Counted from the stretch's first letter, positions 27,240 through 36,280 are shown. The stretch is 53,951 nt of DNA from Promethearchaeota archaeon Loki_b32 (GCA_005223125.1 NJBH01000026.1:1-53951), one strand, 5' to 3'. Program-made: numbers and translations. Notes: generated from the sequence alone by a model not told the origin.

Positions 27240-28007
27240 TCACTTAACAGGGTTTTTAAGAGAACAGGGAACTCCACAAGCACACTTCCCACACATATCT
27301 GAAAGACCTAAATGTGAATATATTCGACCATTTTCTAAGCAAACATCATAACATTTTTGCCTATCAAATGATTCTGCCTTTAATGCGTTATAAAAACATC
27401 GATCTATGCATAATTTGCAAGATTTATTATAATAATAAAGACAATATTCTTTCTCTGTTCTATTCGTTGTTTTGATTTTAGCTGATGTTATTAGGCTTCC
27501 TAGTCTCCCACTACATCCTTTTTCAGTTATTATCATTTTATGTAATCCAAATTTACCCAAACCGGCAATATAAGCTACATGCTTGTGAGACCAATAACTT
27601 ACTAGTAAATCTTTATCATAATTATGAGTTGGGGATATATGTAAGGAATCAAAGCTTTCATGTTTTAAATTATCTATTAAAAAAGCATTTATTTTTGTTA
27701 TTATTTTGTTAGTTTCAACATAGGCAATTGCCCATTCTGTAGAAGCAAATTTCCCTTTAGTATTACTCGAAACTATACTTTGATTAAATGGTATAAAATA
27801 TGAAATAACTGTTTTTGCTTGGCTATACAATTCATTTGGTGATTTATGATTTTCATTAACTATATTCTTTAGTTGGAAAAAAAGTGGATCATTCGCTTTA
27901 GCAAATCCTACTATTGGTTCATCCCAATCAGTTTTGAAATTTAAATTTTTTTTAGAATCTTCTATAAAGTCTTTAATCAGATTCTCAATACTCTTTTGCC
28001 TAATCAT
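27240..28007 (-). CDS. Epoxyqueuosine-reductase-like 4Fe-4S protein
   Basis: 255 aa, related to the Fe-S half of QueG-type reductases. The centre has SYWSHKHVAYIAGLGKFGLH, followed by the clusters EKEYC, SCKLCIDRC and C...C, ending CGKCACGVPCSLKN. It lacks recognisable cobalamin-dependent QueG specifics by eye, so I call it QueG-like only. Starts four bases after the stop of the 3-hydroxyacyl-CoA dehydrogenase gene, so the two are probably one operon. Its stop is TGA. A paralog with an in-frame TGA sits at the left window edge. Confidence 0.75.
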   Translation of the reverse strand: MIRQKSIENLIKDFIEDSKKNLNFKTDWDEPIVGFAKANDPLFFQLKNIVNENHKSPNELYSQAKTVISYFIPFNQSIVSSNTKGKFASTEWAIAYVETNKIITKINAFLIDNLKHESFDSLHISPTHNYDKDLLVSYWSHKHVAYIAGLGKFGLHKMIITEKGCSGRLGSLITSAKIKTTNRTEKEYCLYYYNKSCKLCIDRCFYNALKAESFDRQKCYDVCLENGRIYSHLGLSDMCGKCACGVPCSLKNPVK

Positions 28008-28011
28008 TTAA

Positions 28012-28869
28012 TTAAACTTTATTTTTTTCTTTTTTTTTTCCCCATGTGTAGAATCCTTTACCAGTTTTCATCCCTAAATCCCCTTTCTCAACCATATCTT
28101 TAAGGGCATCAGGTGGTTTATCCCTGAGTTCTCCAGTTTCATTATAATAACTCATTTGAACAGCATACACAACATCTAAACCGATAGCATCCATTAATGA
28201 AAAAGGTCCCATAGCCATCCCTGTAAAAATCTTCCAAGCTGAATCGATAGTTTCAATCTCTGCGTGTCCCCCTGCCCAGAGATCAAGAGCTTGTCTTCTT
28301 GCAGCATGCCACATTCTGTTAAAAACGAAGCCAATAATTTCTCTTTTCACAACAATTGGCTTACAGCCGATACTTTCGAGCCATTTTTTTCCCTTTTCAA
28401 ATGTATCTTCACTTGTTTTTGTACCACGCATAATATCTGCCATTGGTCGTAGAGGGATGGGTGGATAAAAATGGATATTTAAGACTTTATCTTTCCTCTC
28501 TACTGCATCTTCAATTTTAGAAACTGGAATCGAAGAACTGTTTGTCGCAATTATACAATTCTTAGGAGCTAATCTGTCGATTTGAGAAAACACTTTTTTT
28601 TTCAGTTCGATATTCTCTGGAATAGCCTCTATTACAAGATCTGCAACATTAACAGCTTGTTCAATCTCATCGTAATATTGAATATTTTCAATTAATTCAG
28701 GTTTTTCCTTTCTTTTTAGCATACCATTAATATACTTTTTTGCATCTTCTAATATCTCTGAATTGATATCAAATATACTTACATTATACCTGTATAAAGC
28801 CGTGATTGCAGCTATTTGTTTCCCTGTGAACCCCGCACCTATTATTGAAACGCTTTTTATTTCATTCAT
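28012..28869 (-). CDS. 3-hydroxyacyl-CoA dehydrogenase family protein
   Basis: 285 aa. Rossmann domain with GAGFTG (residues 11-16) and an acidic strand-2 end (FDINSE) for NAD. The catalytic region is LNIHFYPPIPLRPMADI, with His in the usual place, and the helical C-terminal domain has FVFNRMWHAARRQ and FSLMDAIGLDVVY. The enzyme should oxidise a 3-hydroxy acid or 3-hydroxyacyl-CoA to the keto form. Carnitine dehydrogenase and hydroxybutyryl-CoA dehydrogenases are in the same family; the BKACE two genes downstream makes a non-CoA keto acid product conceivable. Confidence 0.88.
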   Translation of the reverse strand: MNEIKSVSIIGAGFTGKQIAAITALYRYNVSIFDINSEILEDAKKYINGMLKRKEKPELIENIQYYDEIEQAVNVADLVIEAIPENIELKKKVFSQIDRLAPKNCIIATNSSSIPVSKIEDAVERKDKVLNIHFYPPIPLRPMADIMRGTKTSEDTFEKGKKWLESIGCKPIVVKREIIGFVFNRMWHAARRQALDLWAGGHAEIETIDSAWKIFTGMAMGPFSLMDAIGLDVVYAVQMSYYNETGELRDKPPDALKDMVEKGDLGMKTGKGFYTWGKKKEKNKV

Positions 28870-29037
28870 CTTATTTAATTCTCACATCTTTATAATTAAT
28901 TTTAAGTTATCATTGATAAAATAAGAAGATTCATTAATACTATTTAAGCTGTGTAAAATTTTATTTAATTGTAAATATTATTGCTGATGTGTTGGTAGCA
29001 ATGCTCGATCCTCGAATTAGATTAAATTAAAAATTAT

Positions 29038-29060
29038 AAAACATCTGATTAAGATGTTTT
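29038..29060. promoter_or_regulatory. Perfect 9-bp inverted repeat, possible operator
   Basis: AAAACATCT and AGATGTTTT are separated by GATTA. The palindrome lies 71 bases before the RAM-domain gene and 169 bases before the divergent 3-hydroxyacyl-CoA dehydrogenase gene. It may be an operator or an RNA hairpin; regulator unknown. Confidence 0.4.
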
Positions 29061-29130
29061 GACTATAATCTTTTTAAATTTAAAAGATAATATTTAATTA
29101 AAAAACATATTAATAAGGAATTGAGTAAAA

Positions 29131-29364
29131 TTGACTTTATGTTTTGTTTTAATGAATGTACAAGCAGGATTTGTCGAATCTGTCGTTCATGAATTAGAGA
29201 AAATAGAGGACGTTAGAGAATCATTTCCTGTTACTGGAGGGATTGATATAATTGTTAAAGTGGAAGGTCCGGATGTTGAAACAATTGCAAAAACAATTTT
29301 GGCAAAAATTCACAGAATTGAAGGTGTTTCGCGGACTGAAACTCATATAGTAGTTCCCCTATAG
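29131..29364 (+). CDS. Stand-alone Lrp/AsnC ligand-binding (RAM) domain
   Basis: 77 aa. The sequence LCFVLMNVQAGFVESVVHEL...VTGGIDIIVKVEG...RIEGVSRTETHIVV is the beta-alpha-beta RAM domain of Lrp-family regulators without a DNA-binding domain. Such proteins form rings that bind amino acids and can modulate full Lrp proteins. Start is TTG, with AAGGA 13 bases upstream. Ends in TAG. The DNA-binding-only Lrp fragment at 696 is its structural complement but is far away, and no link is shown. Confidence 0.82.
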   Translation: MTLCFVLMNVQAGFVESVVHELEKIEDVRESFPVTGGIDIIVKVEGPDVETIAKTILAKIHRIEGVSRTETHIVVPL

Positions 29365-29431
29365 AATAGATAATTAAGAATTCCTTTCTTTTAATTATAG
29401 TGATTTATATCATTTAGTTTTGAAATTAGCT

Positions 29432-30229
29432 TTAATCGCCATTGGAATTTATAGGTTTTTTTTCTATTTTATTTTTAATATATTTAATGTTTTTTTTAAG
29501 TGTTTTTTTTATAGGCTCATCCTTTATATCAAGTTTATCTAATATCTCAACTGCGTCTTCGAATAATTTTAAAGCTTCAGGAAATTGAGCTTTTTTATAA
29601 TACATACCAGGAATTTTAAAAAATTTGTACAAAATACATTGAATTGCAGTGATTATAATCCAAATAAGGATTAATATTGTTAATATCCATTCAATTAAGG
29701 GGTTCAGTGTAACTAATAGAATTATCAAAAAAAGCCCTATAAAGAAACCATAATATGCTAAATATTTCTTAAATTTTGGCCCCTCGTACATTTTAGATTT
29801 AGGTACATAATACATTAAGATACTATAAAGAACTATATAGAAAGAAGAACCCGCAAAACTAAATACGGCTACAAAACCATGAAATATTATAAAAGCTTCA
29901 ATATATGTTTCGTCTGGAATTATACCGACTAGTGCAATACAAACATTTGTCAAAATAGATATCCCTGTCGCTAATCTTCTGATACTATCTTTAATATCTA
30001 CTAATTCTCTTTCAAGATAAATGTAAAATGGAATCATTAAAGAACCAGTCACCACAAAACTAATGCTAAATAACGATTTCGCTTGTCCTTCTCCTAATTC
30101 ACTCACAGTATTTGTTAATGGTGAATATCCGGGAGTTAATGAAGCGATTATAGGTAACATTATAGCCATAAATAAAGCACCACCTAGACCAAATAACGCT
30201 TCCATTTTAGATTCTGATTTTATTCCCAT
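29432..30229 (-). CDS. DUF998-like membrane protein
   Basis: 265 aa from the ATG at 30227-30229, which is six bases after GTGAGA on the minus strand. Six hydrophobic helices with LTPGYSPLTNTVSELGEG after the first helix, the mark of the DUF998/Frag1-like group (SPLxNxxSELG). The last 55 residues are charged and helical (AQFPEALKLFEDAVEILDK) and resemble a single TPR-like unit in the cytoplasm. Function unknown. It is convergent with the RAM-domain gene. Confidence 0.65.
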   Translation of the reverse strand: MGIKSESKMEALFGLGGALFMAIMLPIIASLTPGYSPLTNTVSELGEGQAKSLFSISFVVTGSLMIPFYIYLERELVDIKDSIRRLATGISILTNVCIALVGIIPDETYIEAFIIFHGFVAVFSFAGSSFYIVLYSILMYYVPKSKMYEGPKFKKYLAYYGFFIGLFLIILLVTLNPLIEWILTILILIWIIITAIQCILYKFFKIPGMYYKKAQFPEALKLFEDAVEILDKLDIKDEPIKKTLKKNIKYIKNKIEKKPINSNGD

Positions 30230-30435
30230 TATTCTCACTTTTTTAAAATTAAGGTTCTAGTACACTTCTGTTAAGATTTCACAATTTTCTAACATAAGTA
30301 TGGTCTCAACAATTTATTAAATTTTTGATAAAGATAAAATAATTAGATCTTATTGGGGAGAAGGAGAAAATTTATATGCATAAAAATTTGATATTTATAA
30401 TTAGTTAAAATTATTAAAAATAATGAGATGATCCA

Positions 30436-30987
30436 ATGAGTAAGAAAGGAGATAAATTCACTTTCAAAGTGACAGTGATCGGTGACGGCGCCGTAGGTAA
30501 AACTTCTTTAATAAAAAAATTTACAAAAGGGAATTTTCAAGAAGAATACATCCAAACCATTGGAGCACAATTTTCTAAATATATAGAAGATATAAAAGAA
30601 GATCGATGTAAGTTATTTTTCTGGGATATTGCAGGTCAAGATACATTTCATTTCCTACGACCAGCTTTTTATAAAGCAAGTGTAGCAGCGATTATAGTAT
30701 ATTCTCTTGAAGAGAATGATTCAGGGAAAGAAAGTTTGAAACATGTCCCTAAATGGCATAGTGAGATAAAGAAATTCTGTGGAGATATCCCCGTTGTATT
30801 ATTTGGAAATAAAGTTGATTTAGTTGATGAAAAAGAATTAACCGATGAAAAGATATCAAAATTAAGAGAAAAAAAAGATTTCTTAGGATATTATAGAACT
30901 TCAGCAAAAACAGGCCAAGGAGTTCATGAAGCCTTTCAAGCAATTATCAAAGAATTATATTCTAAATATAAAACAATCTCTGCTTAA
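30436..30987 (+). CDS. Ras-superfamily small GTPase
   Basis: 183 aa. G1 GDGAVGKTS (16-24), G3 WDIAGQD, G4 GNKVD and G5 SAKTG are all intact, with a Thr/Ile effector region (YIQTIGAQF). It is a single-domain Ras/Rab-like GTPase of the kind that is abundant in Asgard archaea. No C-terminal cysteine for prenylation and no membrane anchor. The ATG at 30436 follows GAGATGAT. It stands alone and divergent from the DUF998-like gene. Effector and exchange factors unknown. Confidence 0.9.
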   Translation: MSKKGDKFTFKVTVIGDGAVGKTSLIKKFTKGNFQEEYIQTIGAQFSKYIEDIKEDRCKLFFWDIAGQDTFHFLRPAFYKASVAAIIVYSLEENDSGKESLKHVPKWHSEIKKFCGDIPVVLFGNKVDLVDEKELTDEKISKLREKKDFLGYYRTSAKTGQGVHEAFQAIIKELYSKYKTISA

Positions 30988-31050
30988 TTAATCTTTTTAA
31001 GAGCTTAAAAATTTCTTAAATTAAAATTTTAAATTAAAGGATGTGCAATT

Positions 31051-31626
31051 TCAAAAAATTTTGTATATAATTTCATTTATATCCTTTTTAGGAACATGCA
31101 TTAATCCTTTTTCATCTTTCCAGTAATCAAATGAACCTTCATAAGGCTCCATTGTAGATTCTTCATCTGGATATCCTAAACTTATTACATGTGTAATTTC
31201 AAAATATTCTGGGATGTTAAATAGTTCTCTTATTTTATCTCTGTCGATTGCTCCCATCCAACAACATCCTAATCCAAAATTAATTGCTCCAAGTAATATA
31301 TTTTCAACTGCAGCACCTACATCAAAATTATAATAAGTTTTCTTTATATTTGTATTTACTAAAACTACAAAATATGCTGTCGGTTTTCTTCCTTCTTCTG
31401 GAGTTCTTTGATCTTCAGGAAGCGAGGAAGCCCACCTTATTAAAGGGAACAATTCTTCTCTATTCTTCTCATTATGGACAATAATAAATTCAAGTCCTTG
31501 AATATTTCTTGCTATAGGCGCTACACGGGCAAAATCAACTAATTTTTTTAAAAGGTCTATTGATAATGGTTTTTGTTTAAATCTTCGTATTGTTCTTCTT
31601 TTGTAAATGATTTCTTCAAAATCCAT
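31051..31626 (-). CDS. Nitroreductase-family flavoprotein
   Basis: 191 aa. FEEIIYKRRTIRRFKQKPL is the FMN-phosphate-binding start of nitroreductases, followed by ARVAPIARNIQGLEF and, in the second half, VGAAVENILLGAINFGLGCCWMGAI. Uses FMN and NAD(P)H to reduce nitro groups, quinones or other acceptors; in anaerobes the true substrate is usually unknown. It begins 20 bases after the end of the longin-GTPase gene and is likely in the same transcript. Confidence 0.88.
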   Translation of the reverse strand: MDFEEIIYKRRTIRRFKQKPLSIDLLKKLVDFARVAPIARNIQGLEFIIVHNEKNREELFPLIRWASSLPEDQRTPEEGRKPTAYFVVLVNTNIKKTYYNFDVGAAVENILLGAINFGLGCCWMGAIDRDKIRELFNIPEYFEITHVISLGYPDEESTMEPYEGSFDYWKDEKGLMHVPKKDINEIIYKIF

Positions 31627-31646
31627 TTTTATCTGTCTATTTCGTG

Positions 31647-32690
31647 TTATTGCTTAGATTTAATCAAGGCTTTTGCTAATTTACAAAAGCTTTCTTCTAC
31701 ATTTTTACCTGTTAAAGCAGATGTCTCTAAATATTCTAAATTTAACTTTTTCGCGATTTCATTTGCTTGTTCTACTGAAACTTTTCTTTCATCAAGTAAA
31801 TCTTCTTTATTTCCTAAGATAAATCCAATTAATTCTTCATTTTGCATTTTTAGATTTTTAATGACATCATTATACCAATTAGGAATGCTCTCAAATGATT
31901 TAAGATTTGTCAAATCAAAGATTAAAATTACTGCTTCCGACCCTTTATAGAAGTGTCGCCGCATGATCTCGAATTTACTCTGACCAGCGATATCCCATAG
32001 AATCAAATTAGCATAATCATTATCAACTTTAATATTCTTCTCTGAGATACTTACTCCTAGCGTTGGAATATAAGTACGTATAAAAGCATGGTCAGTAAAT
32101 CTTAGAATTGTACTAGTTTTACCAACACTAGGATCTCCACATATTATTATCTTATAATTGTACCCTGATTTTCTTTCTTCTATTTTATTATCTTCCGGAA
32201 ACGCTTCTAATTCAGAGGTTGACTTCTCTTTATTAGATAAATCATCTAAAATTTCTGAAACTCTATTTTTTAATTCATTAATTTCAGTGTAGATGTCATC
32301 TGATTTAGCTTGATTATTTTCTAAATCTATGATTTTTTGAGCACTTTCACTAAAAGCGGATTCAAGATAATCGATATATTTGTAGAATATGAGATCGTAT
32401 GCCTCTTTAAATAATAAAGTAATTGACGATACTGCTGCACCTCCACGTCGAGATTCATCTGCACGTTCAATATACTTTGTTATGCCTTTTAAATTCAACA
32501 TAGGAAAAGGGATAATAACTAAAGATTGTGGAATAACACCTTGGTCAGTTGAGAGCATGGTAATTGATTTTATACCAACTGACATACTAATATTGTCAGA
32601 CAAATCAATCGGATCCCATAAGAACGGTTTAGGGCCTATTTTCTCGTCTAATAATGTGTATACTATAGCGGTAATTATTTCTTCTGACAT
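31647..32690 (-). CDS. Longin-like module + Ras-like GTPase fusion
   Basis: 347 aa. Residues 1-120 form an alpha/beta module (AIVYTLLDEKIGPKPFLW, then LVIIPFPMLNLKGITKYI) that I judge longin-like. A helical linker with coiled-coil character (about 120-165) follows. The G domain from 170 has GDPSVGKTST, WDIAGQ, GNKEDL and ETSALTG. The same N-terminal module heads the proteins at 33863, 43654 and 53167. Longin domains regulate trafficking GTPases in eukaryotes; here the fusion suggests intramolecular control or membrane targeting. No transmembrane segment or prenyl motif. Confidence 0.85.
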   Translation of the reverse strand: MSEEIITAIVYTLLDEKIGPKPFLWDPIDLSDNISMSVGIKSITMLSTDQGVIPQSLVIIPFPMLNLKGITKYIERADESRRGGAAVSSITLLFKEAYDLIFYKYIDYLESAFSESAQKIIDLENNQAKSDDIYTEINELKNRVSEILDDLSNKEKSTSELEAFPEDNKIEERKSGYNYKIIICGDPSVGKTSTILRFTDHAFIRTYIPTLGVSISEKNIKVDNDYANLILWDIAGQSKFEIMRRHFYKGSEAVILIFDLTNLKSFESIPNWYNDVIKNLKMQNEELIGFILGNKEDLLDERKVSVEQANEIAKKLNLEYLETSALTGKNVEESFCKLAKALIKSKQ

Positions 32691-32778
32691 CGCTGAGCTA
32701 TGTTGGTAATATAAATTATAAAAATTTAAATTAATAAGAATTTGTAAATTTGACGGTTTTTGTACTTATAAATCAAAA

Positions 32779-32802
32779 TTCGTGAAATTTCCCTTTCACG
32801 AA
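32779..32802. promoter_or_regulatory. Perfect 9-bp inverted repeat upstream of longin-GTPase gene
   Basis: TTCGTGAAA and TTTCACGAA are separated by TTTCCC. It lies 89 bases before the longin-GTPase start at 32690. Symmetry and position suit an operator; a hairpin RNA is also possible. Confidence 0.4.
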
Positions 32803-32956
32803 GAATTAGATTTTTACGATTTACTTTGAAATATTATGTTTTTGGCATTATCATCCTGATTTGGAAATAAATCATTAGGGACACTAATTTTTTCTAGTGC
32901 TTTTGCAACAATTAATTACAACAAATTAATAAAAAACTACTTTATATTTATAGGAT

Positions 32957-33002
32957 ATTCTGGTTATTTAGTGATCATATAATATACTAAAAAAACCAGA
33001 AT
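32957..33002 (-). terminator. Hairpin downstream of the small membrane protein gene
   Basis: ATTCTGGTT pairs with AACCAGAAT and the pairing continues inward (TTTAGT against ACTAAA, with one bulge) around a 12-14 base loop. It lies 90 bases beyond the stop of the minus-strand gene at 33092. Could be a processing or termination structure. Confidence 0.35.
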
Positions 33003-33091
33003 TCTCAAGGATATCTTATCTATTTAATAAAAAATAGTAAAAAGAAAAAAAAGTATATTTTTTAATTTTTTTATATGAAATTGTTAATTAT

Positions 33092-33538
33092 CTATTCTCC
33101 GCCAACGAATTTATCAATAACAAACGCCGCTATCGATAAACATCCAGCAATGATAATACCGATGGGTGCAAAGCCAATAACAGCATCCTCTGTCGCTTCA
33201 AGTATAAGCGCTAAAATTGGGAAAATTAACATAGCAATTCCAGCTAGTACATAGATTAACCAATCCCACTTCCATTCTTTACCTTTCCAAGTACTGATAC
33301 TCAATAATAAAAGTGCTGCGATTGACATCATTGTTAATCCAAAAGTCCAAGCTTGTAATCCAGCTCCAACCCACATATCTGCTGGATCGCCCCAATATTG
33401 AACAGCACCTGTAAGCCAACCGGTTATATCAAAACCAAATCCTGAGTCGGCAGTACCCCATGGTGTTAATATTGCTATTAACGCTAAAACTGCAGCTATT
33501 AAGGCATAAAACCAAGAGTCTTTCTTAAAATCTACCAT
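33092..33538 (-). CDS. Four-helix membrane protein, unknown
   Basis: 148 aa with four membrane helices (about residues 10-26, 58-84, 92-115, 120-143). Between helices 1 and 2 is a Gly/Trp-rich outer loop (WGTADSGFGFDITGWLTG). Minus-strand GAGTGA precedes the ATG. No family recognised. It lies between the two longin-GTPase genes and in the same direction, so it may belong to the same functional group, but the gaps of 325 and 401 bases argue for separate promoters. Confidence 0.6.
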   Translation of the reverse strand: MVDFKKDSWFYALIAAVLALIAILTPWGTADSGFGFDITGWLTGAVQYWGDPADMWVGAGLQAWTFGLTMMSIAALLLLSISTWKGKEWKWDWLIYVLAGIAMLIFPILALILEATEDAVIGFAPIGIIIAGCLSIAAFVIDKFVGGE

Positions 33539-33862
33539 TTTTTTTCACTCTATTTATTTAAACTAAAATTGATTTTCATAAATTTTTTTGTTAATTTCTT
33601 CTTTATTCACAAGATATTTAAATGTTATCTAAAATACTCCTTCATTAATTATTAAAAGTAAAATATACTAAAAGATAACCTCTCAGTAAAATAATTAAGT
33701 CCTTGATCTTAGAATAAGTTGATAATGATTATAAGATTTTAAGTCTTCAACAATTTATCCTACCTCGGTGTTAATTCTCAAAATAAGAAGGTTGACCAGC
33801 TACAAGGCATTGAGAAAGATACATACAAAAATGTGCAAGATTTGGATCAAAATAATAAATTA
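33539..33862. other. Gene-free stretch with a possible coding fossil
   Basis: Mostly AT-rich. At 33760-33867 one plus-strand frame reads VNSQNKKVDQLQGIEKDTY and on to a TAA without any start codon, which may be a fossil of a coiled-coil protein. Confidence 0.4.
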
Positions 33863-34912
33863 CTATAATCGAGATTCATACAATAACTTCGCAATGGTTG
33901 AAAACGCATAATTCACATTTTCTCCCAATAGTGCTGAAGTTTCAATAAATCCTAATTTTAATTTACTTGCTAATTGATCTACTATTTCAGAAGATATCTT
34001 ACAACTATCTTTCAAATCTTTTTTATTTCCAATTATGAATCCAACTAATTCTTCAGAGCGGTCTTTCACTTGATCAACTACATCTGAAAACCATTTAGGT
34101 ATATTATCAAAAGATTCAGGTTTTGTCAAATCGAACACTAAAAAAACCGCATCTGAACCTCGGTAGAATTGTTGTCTCATTGTTTGAAATTTTTGTTGGC
34201 CTCCTATATCCCAAAGTGTTAATTGAATAACAGTTTGCTCGATCTTAAAGATTTTGTCGCTCACCATGACCCCGAGAGTTGGCACGTAATTTCTCCTGAA
34301 CGCATTATTAGTATATCTTAAAATTAATGAAGTTTTTCCAACATTTGGGTCCCCCACTATAATAATTTTAAATTGATAATCTATTAAACTTCGATCTTTA
34401 ATTTGTTGTTCAGGAAATTCTTCACTCGCAATCTCTTGTTGAGCAACCTCTTGAAGTCTTAGTTCTTCTAAAAGGCTAGAGATATTAAATTCAAGATGTT
34501 CTAATACATTTATGAAATCTTCTCTAGAAGCCCCTGATTTTTCTAGACTTACTATAGTTCCAGAAAGATTATTGAAAGGAATAGAAAGTTCATTAAGATA
34601 TTTATAAAAAATGACATCAGCATTTTCTTGAAATAATAAAACTATTGCAGATTGACCAATGTTTCCTCGTCTAGAAGGATCATCCCATTTAATATATTTA
34701 ACTAATCCCTTTAAATTCTTTGAAGGAAAAGGTAATATTACTAAAGATTCTGGAACCAGCCCTTTCTCTCCTGATAATATCGTTAAAGCTTTTATACATA
34801 TATGAATAAGATCCATCTGTGAAAATTGAGTAGAAAGCCAAGCTACTGGATTTGGACCTAATTCGTCGTTCATTTCTACATAAACAATCCCTGATATTAT
34901 TTTCTGCTCCAT
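33863..34912 (-). CDS. Longin-like module + Ras-like GTPase fusion
   Basis: 349 aa, paralog of the protein at 31647 with the same plan. Module residues 1-120 (GIVYVEMNDELGPNPVAW; LVILPFPSKNLKGLVKYI), Glu/Gln-rich linker, G domain from 172 with GDPNVGKTS, WDIGGQ, GNKKDL and ETSALLG. Switch II reads DIGGQ, while the neighbour has DIAGQ. The conserved DPSRRG after the LP(F)P strand is shared with DESRRG in the neighbour. The two probably arose by duplication and then diverged. Confidence 0.85.
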   Translation of the reverse strand: MEQKIISGIVYVEMNDELGPNPVAWLSTQFSQMDLIHICIKALTILSGEKGLVPESLVILPFPSKNLKGLVKYIKWDDPSRRGNIGQSAIVLLFQENADVIFYKYLNELSIPFNNLSGTIVSLEKSGASREDFINVLEHLEFNISSLLEELRLQEVAQQEIASEEFPEQQIKDRSLIDYQFKIIIVGDPNVGKTSLILRYTNNAFRRNYVPTLGVMVSDKIFKIEQTVIQLTLWDIGGQQKFQTMRQQFYRGSDAVFLVFDLTKPESFDNIPKWFSDVVDQVKDRSEELVGFIIGNKKDLKDSCKISSEIVDQLASKLKLGFIETSALLGENVNYAFSTIAKLLYESRL

Positions 34913-35060
34913 GATTATCTGAAATTTAACTTTCTGAAATTTAACTTAATAAAGAAGTTATTGATATATAATCTGTAAATATTTCGCTTTTAACTAATAA
35001 TATAATTATTTTATATAAATAATAATTGCTGAAAAAAAAAAGAATATTAAAATTAAAATT

Positions 35061-35771
35061 TCATTTCAGACCAAAATACATAAACCAGAAACTACTCAAA
35101 TATCCAATTCTCACTATAATTCCCATAATTCCAGGCTCAGTTAATCCTTCCAATAATCCAAATATACAAAAACAGATTGCCCCCGCTGATAATAAAAGAA
35201 AGTTTTTACGTATAACTCCTGAAGATTGAAAGCCTTTATATAAAAATCCAAGGCCTAAAAAGATTAGAACTGTTATTAACATAATACCCATTAATATTCC
35301 CGCAGAAGTCATTAAATTGACGTTATAATCAATCAAATTTGCACTAGGTATTATTGGTGGTACCGGATCAAAATTAAAAGATCCTAAGGGATACATAAAT
35401 ATTATGATTTCAAAGATTAATGAAATAACTAAAGATATGAGTATAATATACTTTTTTATATTAGGGGTTAATAATTCTGCGCCGATATACATTGCAGTAA
35501 TAATTACAGGAGCAAACCAAATATAAGATAAAATAGCAACTATACCATTGGTATTAATTATATTCTCTTTAATTATGAGAACAAATAGGAAATCCACAAA
35601 AACGCCCATAAACACAAGACCAGCAAATAAGGTTGTTAAACCTAAATATGCAAGTAGTTTGGCATTTGTCTTTTTTGATCTATAGATAAAGAATAAACCA
35701 AATATTATACCAAAAATCACTACGCCTGAAGCAGTGATTCCATCAATCCAACCGTCTACTTCTAATGCCAT
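35061..35771 (-). CDS. Seven-helix membrane protein, unknown
   Basis: 236 aa made almost only of hydrophobic segments, about seven helices with short loops. The outer loop between the fifth and sixth helices is Pro-rich (NFDPVPPIIPSANLID). GGTGAGACT eight bases before the ATG is a good ribosome site. The count of seven recalls receptor-like or rhodopsin-like folds, but there is no retinal lysine motif and I do not assign a family. Confidence 0.6.
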   Translation of the reverse strand: MALEVDGWIDGITASGVVIFGIIFGLFFIYRSKKTNAKLLAYLGLTTLFAGLVFMGVFVDFLFVLIIKENIINTNGIVAILSYIWFAPVIITAMYIGAELLTPNIKKYIILISLVISLIFEIIIFMYPLGSFNFDPVPPIIPSANLIDYNVNLMTSAGILMGIMLITVLIFLGLGFLYKGFQSSGVIRKNFLLLSAGAICFCIFGLLEGLTEPGIMGIIVRIGYLSSFWFMYFGLK

Positions 35772-35913
35772 CTTTGAGTCTCACCACAAATTATTAATTT
35801 TATCCTAAGAAAAGGAATAGTTATTAGTTTAATATATGGTGTTTCAGTTTAATAAATGCTATGTATAATGAGATAAATTCTTAAATATTCATAGTATATT
35901 TAAGACGATAAGA

Positions 35914-36189
35914 TTAATCTTTAATTTTCTCTAAGATAGATATGATTCGGTAAACGGTTGTGCGTTGTGCAAAAGGAATATTTGCATCTTGCGCAAGATC
36001 ATCAACCATATACATTATATTACTGGAACGGACACCTGGAGTTTCATCCTCATTATGTAATTCATTAATGCTTCTCTGTGCAACTCTTTTTATGTTTCTG
36101 GGTACACTACGGTCTTTTATCATACCATTCAAAAGATATTCAACATTTTCAAAGCCTTTTTTTTCTTCCTCAGTTATTGCCCTTGGCAT
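35914..36189 (-). CDS. UPF0147 family protein
   Basis: 91 aa from the ATG at 36187-36189. Helical archaeal protein of the UPF0147 group (NVEYLLNGMIKDRSVPRNIK, then AQRSINEL and IPFAQRTTVYRIISILEKIK). A TTG ten codons upstream is in frame but adds residues outside the family. UPF0147 is conserved in archaea and has no settled function. Same direction as the PEP synthase gene. Confidence 0.85.
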   Translation of the reverse strand: MPRAITEEEKKGFENVEYLLNGMIKDRSVPRNIKRVAQRSINELHNEDETPGVRSSNIMYMVDDLAQDANIPFAQRTTVYRIISILEKIKD

Positions 36190-36280
36190 TAAAAACACTC
36201 TTTTTGGTGATCTTTTCAATGAGTAAAAAGTTTAAAAATTAAAATATTTTTTAAAATTTAATTTTTGTGATTTTAAGTAA

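Larger units (their letters stand above)
32691..33091. other. Gene-free stretch with two inverted repeats
   Basis: No open frame of note. It contains two inverted repeats, listed separately, and is otherwise AT-rich. Confidence 0.55.

Noticed and set aside
35061-35771. Rhodopsin or receptor identity for the seven-helix protein
   Set aside because: No Lys in the last helix in a retinal-like context and no other signature; helix count alone is not enough.
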